DNA from: Scatomorpha sp964367935
GTDB lineage: Bacteria; Bacillota; Clostridia; Oscillospirales; Oscillospiraceae
Reading direction: 5' to 3'
Assembly (NCBI GenBank): GCA_964367935.1
Contig: CAYIYZ010000001.1
Location: 372,001-436,000, forward strand
Length of the DNA stretch: 64,000 nucleotides
Positions 8,280 through 14,978 of this stretch are shown piece by piece (the stretch's first letter is position 1; each line of letters begins with the position of its first letter). The notes below the pieces were generated by a model, which did not search any database, had not been told where the DNA came from, and was given only the letters and a program-made list of their open reading frames with translations. The position numbers were made by a program, and so were the translations under genes.

Positions 8280-8311
8280 TATCTAACCTCCGAATAAGGT
8301 ATGTGGGCACC

Positions 8312-8373
8312 GCCCCTGCACCCCACGATTTTTTGAAAAAATTGAGCAAAACTTTTAATTAGCTTCGCCCCTG
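8312..8373 (-). repeat. R2 family repeat, partial copy (reverse orientation)
   Basis: Reverse complement of the R2 left end: GGGGCGAAGCTAATTAAAAG, then a diverged AAAAATCGTGGGGTGCAGGG. It lies just 3' of the PbpA-like gene stop. See 9709-9947 and 59565-59784 for fuller copies. Confidence 0.75.
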
Positions 8374-8378
8374 ATTTT

Positions 8379-9668
8379 TTAATAGTCTGCGTTCACCGCA
8401 GCCTGTAGCACCGTATTCACTATAGGCCCGGCGTTCGCCAAGCCGCCGCCGGCGTGCTCCACTATGACCACTATGGCATAAGGCGTATCCTCGTCCGTCA
8501 AAAAACCGGTCATCCACGCATGACTTGTGCCGTCACCGACCTCTGCTGTGCCTGTCTTCGCCGCAAGCGATATGTCGGGAAAACTATAGTCGCCACCATA
8601 GGCGTACTCCACGTTAAAGCTCATCATGGACGCTATTTTATCGGCAGTTGTCTCATCGAGCAAGACGGTTTCCGTGCCGAAGACGGGGCTCTCCGTCAGT
8701 GTCGGCTCCTTGAGCACACCGCCGTTTGCAATGGCGCTAACGTAGCACAGCATAGAGTAGGGGTTCACGAGATTTCTGTGCTGACCTATACCTGCCCAAG
8801 CGAGATCGGACGAGCCCTCTTCGCCGCTCTCAAAGCTGCCTGTAGCTGTTTCAGTGCCGTCTAAAGTGCCTTCGGAGGTGAAACCGAATTTTTCGGAGTA
8901 CTCTGTCATTATCTCCGTGCCCAAGAGGACGGATAATTCGCCGAACACGACGTTGCATGAGTTCGCCAATGCTTGCTCTATGTTCTGGTAGCCGTGTGTA
9001 CCTGTGCAAGTTATAGTGCCTGTACCTATATCGACACTGCCGCCACAGGCGAAAGTGCGCTCATAGAGGTCAGGAAGATAGTCGATAGCGGCGGCGAGCG
9101 TCACAAGCTTATAGACGGAGCCGGGCACATAAGAGGCGCTGAGCGCCTTGTTGATGTAAGCACCGTCAGGCACAACGCTCGGCGGATTTTGCATATCGAT
9201 GGTAGGGGAGGAGACCATGGCGAGCACTTCGCCTGTCTCGTAGTTAGAGACCATGACAGCGCCTTGCCTACCACCCAAGGCGTTAAAAGCCACTACGTTT
9301 AAATCCGCATCCACTGTTAGTTCAAGAGTCTCACCGCTCGAAGTACCGCCTATGAAGCTGTAGCCTGTGAGTGCGTCTTTGTACACGCTCAAAGCGCCTG
9401 TTCCAACATTGCCGTGTATATCGCCCACAAGGTGAAATGTCGAGAGGCGTGTACTGTAGTCTTCGGCAAGGTTATAGACTGTACCATCGGAGTCGTAGAG
9501 CACGACGCCATCACGATCTGTTATAGTGCCGGCCGGCATGGAGGAGGAGAAATATGTTGCCCAGTCACCGCCGCTATCGGCGAGTAGTACGAAGTAGTAT
9601 GCAAGGCCTATGACCACTGCAAGTGCAATGAAAAGTGCGGACATCGCACGAGTACGAACTTTTTTCAC
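8379..9668 (-). CDS. PbpA-like class B penicillin-binding transpeptidase
   Basis: One N-terminal transmembrane helix (residues 9-31) is followed by a short linker domain and a transpeptidase. Motifs: SVYK in PGSVYKLVTL near residue 185, SCN in LANSCNVVFGEL near 236, KTG in AAKTGTAEVG near 375. At 429 aa it is short like mycobacterial PbpA and spore/vegetative PbpA-type proteins and lacks the large PBP dimerisation domain. The GTG at 9668 has GGAGGTGA seven bases ahead and is preferred over the upstream ATG at 9707. It lies downstream of the FHA-FtsW gene on the same strand, an established glycosyltransferase/transpeptidase pairing. Confidence 0.92.
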   Translation of the reverse strand: MKKVRTRAMSALFIALAVVIGLAYYFVLLADSGGDWATYFSSSMPAGTITDRDGVVLYDSDGTVYNLAEDYSTRLSTFHLVGDIHGNVGTGALSVYKDALTGYSFIGGTSSGETLELTVDADLNVVAFNALGGRQGAVMVSNYETGEVLAMVSSPTIDMQNPPSVVPDGAYINKALSASYVPGSVYKLVTLAAAIDYLPDLYERTFACGGSVDIGTGTITCTGTHGYQNIEQALANSCNVVFGELSVLLGTEIMTEYSEKFGFTSEGTLDGTETATGSFESGEEGSSDLAWAGIGQHRNLVNPYSMLCYVSAIANGGVLKEPTLTESPVFGTETVLLDETTADKIASMMSFNVEYAYGGDYSFPDISLAAKTGTAEVGDGTSHAWMTGFLTDEDTPYAIVVIVEHAGGGLANAGPIVNTVLQAAVNADY

Positions 9669-9708
9669 GACAAAATCACCTCCACACAAAATCTCCCCAA
9701 AAATCACA

Positions 9709-9947
9709 GGGGCGAAGCCAAATTAAAAGTTTTAATCAACTTTTTTCAAAAAGTTGCGGGGTCTTGGGGCGGCGCCCAAGTCGCTTTTCGCAAAAAGCGA
9801 AACTCCCTCGCCTTAAAAGCGTATTTTTCAAAGTGAATTTTCACACATAGTGTGAAAAGAGAAAACTTTTTACAAGAAAAAAGTTTTCTAAGCTCCTCGC
9901 AAGAGGGGTTCGGGGCAAAGCCCCGACCAAACCAATACCAAATAAAA
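9709..9947 (+). repeat. R2 family multi-hairpin repeat, long copy
   Basis: It begins GGGGCGAAGCCAAATTAAAA and runs through the palindromes ATTAAAAGTTTTAAT and AACTTTTTTCAAAAAGTT, then GGGGCGGCGCCC. After a variable part it has TTAAAAGCGTATTTTTCAAA, CACACATAGTGTG, GAAAACTTTTTACAAG and a final GGGGTTCGGGGCAAAGCCCC hairpin. The same order is found at 59565-59784. It lies between the FtsW and PbpA genes. Confidence 0.8.
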
Positions 9948-9969
9948 GATTTTTCAAAGAAAAATCTTC

Positions 9970-9996
9970 GGAACGGTCAAGACCGTTCCCTACGAG
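9970..9996. repeat. Short palindrome with CCTAC flank (family R3)
   Basis: GGAACGGTC, AA, GACCGTTCC, then CTACGAGG. The CTA is read on the minus strand as the TAG stop of the FHA-FtsW gene. Identical stems recur at 37204 and 40295. Confidence 0.75.
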
Positions 9997-11687
9997 GGGC
10001 GCTGCGCTACACCTTTGGCGGCGGGCTTTACGATAAAGCTTGCGTCACGTCGTGTGTCAGATGACTTGATGAAAGCAAGTAGCATCCAACAGCTCAGAAG
10101 TGATGAACCGCCCTTCGATACAAAGGGGAAGGTAACGCCGGTAAAGGGTAGGATGTCGAGAGAGCCGAAGACGTTGAGTGCCGTCTGCACTAGCATCATA
10201 CTCACGGCGGCACAGCTTGCGATGACGTAGTAGCTACTGCGTCCGTGAGCGGCGTTGCGTACGACAAAGAAAGCGAGCGCAACGAGTGCTAAGACGGCAA
10301 CCACGGCGATGATGAGTCCGAGCTCTTCGCTGACGAGAGCGAATACCATGTCAGTGTTAGCGGCGAAAATATCGTCCAGCCAGCCCTGACCTGCACCTTT
10401 CCCCAAGAGGCCGCCCTCGGCAGCCGCCGCCATGGCACGTGTCTGCTGATAGCCGTTACCGTACACATCCGACCAAGCATTACCCCAAGTGGCGAAACGC
10501 TCAGCGATATAAGGGCGTACGGATATAGCGAGAAAGCCGGCGAGCCCTGCACCCGATACTGCGAGTAGTACTGTTGCGAAACTGCCCGAGCGCATATATG
10601 ATATGACCAAGAAAGTCGCAAAGAAAATGAGCGCCGCGCCGAAGTCACCTATGTAGGCGAGCGCCATAACGCAGGCGGCGGAAAAGGCAATGAAACCGAA
10701 AATGTTACGGTAGCGGAACATCCGATCGAGTGCAACCGCACCTGCGAAGATATACGTCACCTTAACAAGTTCCGAGGGCTGAACGGTAATGGGGCCTATG
10801 GCTATCCAGTTACGTGCGCCGTAGGTCGCCTCACTCACAAAGACATTGAGTGCAAGTAGGCCTAAAGCGGCGAGCGTAGCGAGCCAGCGCACGGACTTGA
10901 CACGCCCTAAGTCACGTAGCCACCAACCGAGAAAGTAAAAGAGCGCTATGCCCGTAAGTGTGAGGATAACCTGTTCCAAGACCTCATCGGGCGTGGAGGA
11001 AGCCACAACGAAAAAACCTAGGGTCGATAGGAAAAAGGCCAAAATCTCGGGCTCAAAGCCTGAGCGGCGTATGGAACGCATTACAAGGTAGCAAAACCAT
11101 TGTGCGACCATGAGTGCGAAGAATCCGAGCACTATAAGCGGTAGGTCGGCAGACTCTGCGCTTACTGTAAATGACAGGGCGAGCAGTGCCTGAAATATTG
11201 AAAGGATGAGCAGAGTGACAGCGGGACTGACGTCACGGCCGACGCTTGTACGCTTCGCTTGCAGAGCAGAGAGCTCCGCCTTGTCAAGCTCGTGAAAACT
11301 GTATTCAGCGCCGCCGAAAGACAAAATGTCACCGTCTGAAACGGGTTCTTTATCGAAAATGTCCTCACCGTTAACGTAAGTGCCGCCCTTAGAGCGCAAA
11401 TCGGAAATGCTCCAATTACCTAAATCGTCACGCATGAGAGCTGCGTGCACACGAGAAACGACGGGCTCGGACAGTATAAGGTCGCAAGAGCCGGCACGTC
11501 CGACGACGCATTCCCAATGGCAGAGCGGTATGCGCTTACCGTATCCGATGAGAAATGCCCAAGTTTCGGGCTCGTATCTGCCTCTTAGCATTGAGTGTAC
11601 ACAACGAGCGAGTATCAAAAATGCAAAGATGGGCAGCATGATTTTCACGCCGGTCATTATGTAGATGTCAGGCTGTGGAATAGTCAT
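9990..11687 (-). CDS. FHA domain fused to FtsW/RodA/SpoVE-family glycosyltransferase
   Basis: After one transmembrane helix (about residues 12-32) comes an FHA domain (residues 55-115: VGRAGSCDLILSEPVVSRVHAAL and DLRSKGGTYVNGEDI, with the S-R-V-H signature), which binds phosphothreonine. The rest is a multi-pass SEDS protein with the family segments RNWIAIGPITVQPSELVKVT and FVSKGGSSLL near the end. The protein would polymerise lipid II with the PbpA-like transpeptidase encoded next to it. The FHA fusion suggests control by a Ser/Thr kinase; the family is known in Clostridia and Actinobacteria. I use ATG 11687 (AAAGGA upstream) rather than the longer frame. Its last codons and stop come from the palindrome at 9970-9996. 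Confidence 0.93.
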   Translation of the reverse strand: MTIPQPDIYIMTGVKIMLPIFAFLILARCVHSMLRGRYEPETWAFLIGYGKRIPLCHWECVVGRAGSCDLILSEPVVSRVHAALMRDDLGNWSISDLRSKGGTYVNGEDIFDKEPVSDGDILSFGGAEYSFHELDKAELSALQAKRTSVGRDVSPAVTLLILSIFQALLALSFTVSAESADLPLIVLGFFALMVAQWFCYLVMRSIRRSGFEPEILAFFLSTLGFFVVASSTPDEVLEQVILTLTGIALFYFLGWWLRDLGRVKSVRWLATLAALGLLALNVFVSEATYGARNWIAIGPITVQPSELVKVTYIFAGAVALDRMFRYRNIFGFIAFSAACVMALAYIGDFGAALIFFATFLVISYMRSGSFATVLLAVSGAGLAGFLAISVRPYIAERFATWGNAWSDVYGNGYQQTRAMAAAAEGGLLGKGAGQGWLDDIFAANTDMVFALVSEELGLIIAVVAVLALVALAFFVVRNAAHGRSSYYVIASCAAVSMMLVQTALNVFGSLDILPFTGVTFPFVSKGGSSLLSCWMLLAFIKSSDTRRDASFIVKPAAKGVAQRPS

Positions 11688-11701
11688 GGTTAAATCCTTT
11701 C

Positions 11702-11882
11702 GTCTGGCGAAAAACAGGTTTTCCGCCAATTATGGGGTTCTCGGCTTGCGAGCCTCGCAAGGTATATTCGGCGTGTACACGCCCCGCCTCAGATAAAATC
11801 TAACATTTTTCAAAAATCAGACCAGGCAACTCGCCGTGATTTTTGAAAAATCTTTGCTCGGCAAAGGACGGGGGTTTGGTGC
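11702..11882. repeat. Four-hairpin repeat (family R1), copy 2
   Basis: About 85% like copy 1 by eye. The hairpins are kept while loops change: GGCT-TGCG-AGCC here against GGCT-TTAT-AGCC, and GGCGTGTACACGCC with a restored pair. It lies between the FtsW gene start and the divergent NusG_II gene. Confidence 0.8.
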
Positions 11883-11907
11883 CCTGCCTCTTTTTTGAAG
11901 CTAGTTG

Positions 11908-11936
11908 TTGACAAGTCACGGCGGTGAATTTAGAAT
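11908..11936 (+). promoter_or_regulatory. Sigma-A promoter giving a probably leaderless mRNA
   Basis: TTGACA (11908-11913), 17-base spacer, TAGAAT (11931-11936). Only six bases separate the -10 from the ATG at 11943, so transcription should start at or next to the start codon. Confidence 0.7.
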
Positions 11937-11942
11937 AAGAAT

Positions 11943-12293
11943 ATGAATAAGACGAAAATGTTTGCAATTTTGTTCTCAGCAATAATATTATTTTCCCTCA
12001 TTGCCCTGTATTTCATGCCACAAATTTCCGGTGACGGACGGGTGGCGGTAATACGGCAGGACGGCGAGATATTGTATGAGATAGATCTCGACGCGGTTGA
12101 GGAAGCTTATGACATTATAATAGAAAATGAGCATGGTGTAAACACCATACAGGTAACGAGTGAGGGAATAGGCATGAAAGATGCGGATTGCCCTGACAGA
12201 TTGTGCATAAATCAGGGCTCTATAGAGGGTCCGGGCATACCGATAGTGTGTTTACCGAACCGTGTTACAATAGAGATAGAGGGTGAGATATGA
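11943..12293 (+). CDS. NusG domain II-containing membrane-anchored protein
   Basis: A single N-terminal transmembrane helix (residues 6-26) precedes an extracytoplasmic NusG_II domain of about 85 residues. It contains VAVIRQDGEILYEIDLDAV, the pair of conserved cysteines in MKDADCPDRLCINQG, and the C-terminal PIVCLPNRVTIEIEGE. In Clostridia the family typically sits next to Gx-transporter, ApbE or Rnf genes. Here the stop overlaps the Gx-transporter ATG by four bases (ATGA). There is no Shine-Dalgarno before the ATG, which fits the close promoter and a leaderless transcript. Confidence 0.88.
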   Translation: MNKTKMFAILFSAIILFSLIALYFMPQISGDGRVAVIRQDGEILYEIDLDAVEEAYDIIIENEHGVNTIQVTSEGIGMKDADCPDRLCINQGSIEGPGIPIVCLPNRVTIEIEGEI

Positions 12294-12790
12294 GTACGAC
12301 AAAGCGCATGACGCTTTGCGCTCTATTATCGGCGGCGGCCTTGTGTATATTTGTGATAGAGTCACAGCTACCGCCTATTTTGCCTATACCGGGCGTGAAG
12401 CTCGGCTTGTCTAATGTAATGGTGCTGATAGCCATGCACTTAATGGGCAGAGGCTGGGCGGCAGGGGTATTGTGCATAAAGTTAGTGTTGGGAGCGGTGT
12501 TCACAGGTTCGGCGGCATCTTTTATGTATAGTTTCACGGGCGGCGTTTTGGCGTATGGATTGTTGTGTGTGCTGGTAAGTGTGTTGCCGCAGAATTTGTT
12601 GTGGGTAATAAGTGCCTTGTCAGCGATAGCACATAATGCGGGACAGTTAGCGGTGGCGGTGTTCGTGACGGGCACGCCGTCGCTTGTGTACTATGCGCCC
12701 GTGCTATTGATATCCGCTATAGTGACAGGTAGTTTGACAGGTCTTGCAGCTATGTATGTTATGAGGCGGATGGGTCTTTCGTCGCTATAG
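12290..12790 (+). CDS. Gx transporter family protein (HepT component I-like)
   Basis: A small integral membrane protein with five or six helices, with the characteristic LPPILPIPGVKLGLSNVMVLI near residue 27 and GxxxG-rich helices that give the family its name. It resembles the S components of ECF transporters and has been annotated as heptaprenyl diphosphate synthase component I. Substrate unknown. It is translationally coupled to the NusG_II gene. Confidence 0.88.
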   Translation: MSTTKRMTLCALLSAAALCIFVIESQLPPILPIPGVKLGLSNVMVLIAMHLMGRGWAAGVLCIKLVLGAVFTGSAASFMYSFTGGVLAYGLLCVLVSVLPQNLLWVISALSAIAHNAGQLAVAVFVTGTPSLVYYAPVLLISAIVTGSLTGLAAMYVMRRMGLSSL

Positions 12791-12986
12791 AAGTAATATT
12801 AAAAGCTTAGGTCGCAGAGGTAAAGCCCAAACGACTTATGCACCAAAAAGAGGATACCCTCACCGATGTTGAAACGGAAACGGAGCGAAAACGGAAGGAG
12901 GGGGGAGTGGCGAGGGGGGAACCGTTAGGGTTCCGCCCTTCGACATAAATTCTGTCCGCAGACATAAAAGTCGCAAAACGACTTTT
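12791..12986. other. Intergenic stretch with a duplicated segment
   Basis: No convincing gene. A sequence of about 30 bases, ACGACTTNTGCACCAAAAAG and onward to GGATACCCT, occurs at 12831-12862 and again at 12978-13007, where it forms one arm of the tRNA-Leu terminator. The first copy lacks the second arm, so it looks like a decayed or partly duplicated terminator. Confidence 0.5.
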
Positions 12987-13031
12987 GCACCAAAAAGAGG
13001 ATACCCTATAAGGGTATCCTCTTTTTGGTGC
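12987..13031 (-). terminator. Terminator of tRNA-Leu
   Basis: A 21-bp perfect inverted repeat (12987-13007 and 13011-13031). On the minus strand it reads as a stem with AGAGGATACCC and its complement followed by TTTTT. Its right arm overlaps the encoded CCA end of the tRNA. Confidence 0.85.
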
Positions 13032-13113
13032 GCGAGGCGGGACTTGAACCCGCACGCCCGTAGTGGGCACTAGAACCTGAATCTAGCGAGTCTGCCAATT
13101 CCACCACTCGCGC
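13026..13113 (-). tRNA. tRNA-Leu (CAG)
   Basis: It reads GCGCGAGTGGTGGAATTGGC at the 5' end; the acceptor stem GCGCGAG pairs with CTCGCGC. The anticodon stem CTAGA/TCTAG encloses the loop TTCAGGT (anticodon CAG). The long variable arm (TGCCCACTACGGGCG) is typical of leucine class II tRNAs. The T arm is GCGGGTTCAAGTCCCGC and CCA is encoded. Length 88. Confidence 0.96.
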
Positions 13114-13127
13114 ATTTGTGCCTTGAA

Positions 13128-13156
13128 ATTATAGCATTTCAAGGCAGGCTTGTCAA
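13128..13156 (-). promoter_or_regulatory. Consensus sigma-A promoter of tRNA-Leu
   Basis: On the minus strand, TTGACA (13156-13151), 17-base spacer, TATAAT (13133-13128): a perfect match, with the expected start about eight bases before the mature 5' end. Confidence 0.9.
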
Positions 13157-13174
13157 CACCAAAAAAGCCGAGGT

Positions 13175-14926
13175 CTATACAGACTGCATGAGCTCTATTT
13201 CACCGTTGGAGTCTAAGCGAAATGTGGACATGTGCACCTCATTTCGCACCGTATAATGTGCGTTGTTAATCTGCACTTTAACAGGCGCGTGTACGGTCGA
13301 GCCACGTATACGGCAGCGTGAGTAGTCGTGCATACTCTTGACCATCTCTTGCAGCTCATCGCTAAGCTCGGTTTTTTTGCCGTCATATAGCGATAATTGC
13401 TCACGCAACTGCGTCAGCAGCTGTTTCTGCTGAGGCGGAAGGTTATTCTCACCTATGCCCAACAGGAGGTTAACACCCTCTTGCAGTTTATCCATAGTCT
13501 CCGTACAGGAACGAATCTCTAAAGTCATCTCCTTGCGGCGCTCATCTTGATCCTTGCTGCCCCTGCGTATTATAAGAGCGGTCTCACGGTTGGCACGACT
13601 GCCTATGGTCTTCGCCTCTATGCTCTCCGCCGCAATGATAGTGCCGCCCGCTAAAACGCCCTTACCGCCACTTACAATCACAGAGCCCTGTGAGGTGATA
13701 TTGCAATTTATAGCTGACTGTGTTGTCACATTTCCTTTGACCTCAAGGTTACAGTTTTCCAAATACTTGCACTGCAATCTGCCATTACATATCAAACTGC
13801 CCTTACCGTCTCCGTTCATACCCTTTGATATGACAATATCACCGCCGGCTTTTATCTGACTGTCCTCCACTAAGCCCTCAACGAATACAGAGCCGCCGGC
13901 ATCAATATTAAAGCCGTCCTTCACATCGCCCTTGACATGCACATCGCCGCTAAACTTGACATTTCCGATTGTCATATCAACGTCGCCGGCTATGGCGTAT
14001 ACGTTATTTACATTATAGGCGCTACCGTCAAAACTGACACGTCCTGTAATTGATGAAAGTAAATAGTCACGCTCCTCGGTGTAGTGCGTGTTAATACCCT
14101 TCGTCATGTCCGGTCTCTTGCCGGCACGAGCCTTCAAGACACCGCCTGCCACATTCATGCCGTCTGTGCCGGCTGTCGGGTAATAGAATTTACAGATTTT
14201 TGTGTCTTTCGGGTGCTCGTTTGTTATGTTCAGGCTCTTGAAGTCAATGTTACCACGCTCATCCTCTGCGAAGGTGGGTGAGGTATTAATATTGATAAGA
14301 TGCTCTGTGTACCCGTCCTCGCCGTTGATTGCGGGCTGACCATCTGCCACCTTCAGTATGCGGCAGTAGCTCTTAGCACGCACGGATATCAGCAAACTAC
14401 GTGTATTCACACCGTGCTTAATTCCACCCTTGGCAAAAGCTTCCTCGAACTGATCCATGGTAATGTGCGCACCGTCGTTTATGGGCGGGAACATAAAGGT
14501 GAGTCCTCTCATAGAGTCCCGTGAGACGTAGGTGTAGACGGTTGCGTCTATACTGCCTTCAAATTCGGAGGGGTTCTCTGGATAGACTTTGACAATATCA
14601 CGCAAAATGCGCAAAAATGCGTCTAAATCTTCGTCGGGTATACCTGCGGCAAAGCTCAGGTTATAGCCTAAAAGAGAACAATATGAACGCAGAGGGCAGC
14701 TGACCATAGCCTCAAGCTCCGAGGGCACCTCGGTAACGATCTCCCGTGCCTCCGGCAAGACCTCTTGTAACACAGGCTCTGGCACGACATTTGTTGTCGT
14801 CGGCTCTTCTGGCGCTTCGGTTGCTACTACGCTGTCGGCTTCCGCTACATTTTCTGTAGCGGCATTTTCTTCACGCTTCTCGCTCATCTTCTTTATGAGT
14901 TGAAATAGCTTACTCTTGCTGTCCAT
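13175..14926 (-). CDS. FapA/DUF342 family polymer-forming protein
   Basis: After a Glu/Val-rich low-complexity N-terminus (residues 15-75) and a middle domain comes the DUF342 right-handed beta-helix, with short repeats such as GDVHVKGDVKDGFNIDAGGS, VFVEGLVEDSQIKAGGDIVI and GSVIVSGGKGVLAGGTII (residues 320-440). A coiled coil follows (ERRKEMTLEIRSCTETMDKL, 455-530). Family members are named flagellar assembly protein A, but no flagellar gene is seen here, so a role at the envelope or in cell shape is as likely. GGAGG is five bases before the ATG. It follows the GGDEF-EAL gene on the same strand at a 52-base distance and may be cotranscribed. Confidence 0.85.
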   Translation of the reverse strand: MDSKSKLFQLIKKMSEKREENAATENVAEADSVVATEAPEEPTTTNVVPEPVLQEVLPEAREIVTEVPSELEAMVSCPLRSYCSLLGYNLSFAAGIPDEDLDAFLRILRDIVKVYPENPSEFEGSIDATVYTYVSRDSMRGLTFMFPPINDGAHITMDQFEEAFAKGGIKHGVNTRSLLISVRAKSYCRILKVADGQPAINGEDGYTEHLININTSPTFAEDERGNIDFKSLNITNEHPKDTKICKFYYPTAGTDGMNVAGGVLKARAGKRPDMTKGINTHYTEERDYLLSSITGRVSFDGSAYNVNNVYAIAGDVDMTIGNVKFSGDVHVKGDVKDGFNIDAGGSVFVEGLVEDSQIKAGGDIVISKGMNGDGKGSLICNGRLQCKYLENCNLEVKGNVTTQSAINCNITSQGSVIVSGGKGVLAGGTIIAAESIEAKTIGSRANRETALIIRRGSKDQDERRKEMTLEIRSCTETMDKLQEGVNLLLGIGENNLPPQQKQLLTQLREQLSLYDGKKTELSDELQEMVKSMHDYSRCRIRGSTVHAPVKVQINNAHYTVRNEVHMSTFRLDSNGEIELMQSV

Positions 14927-14978
14927 TGTTACCTCCTTAGATCTTGTGCGGCATATTTAAACAGGATACCACATATTT

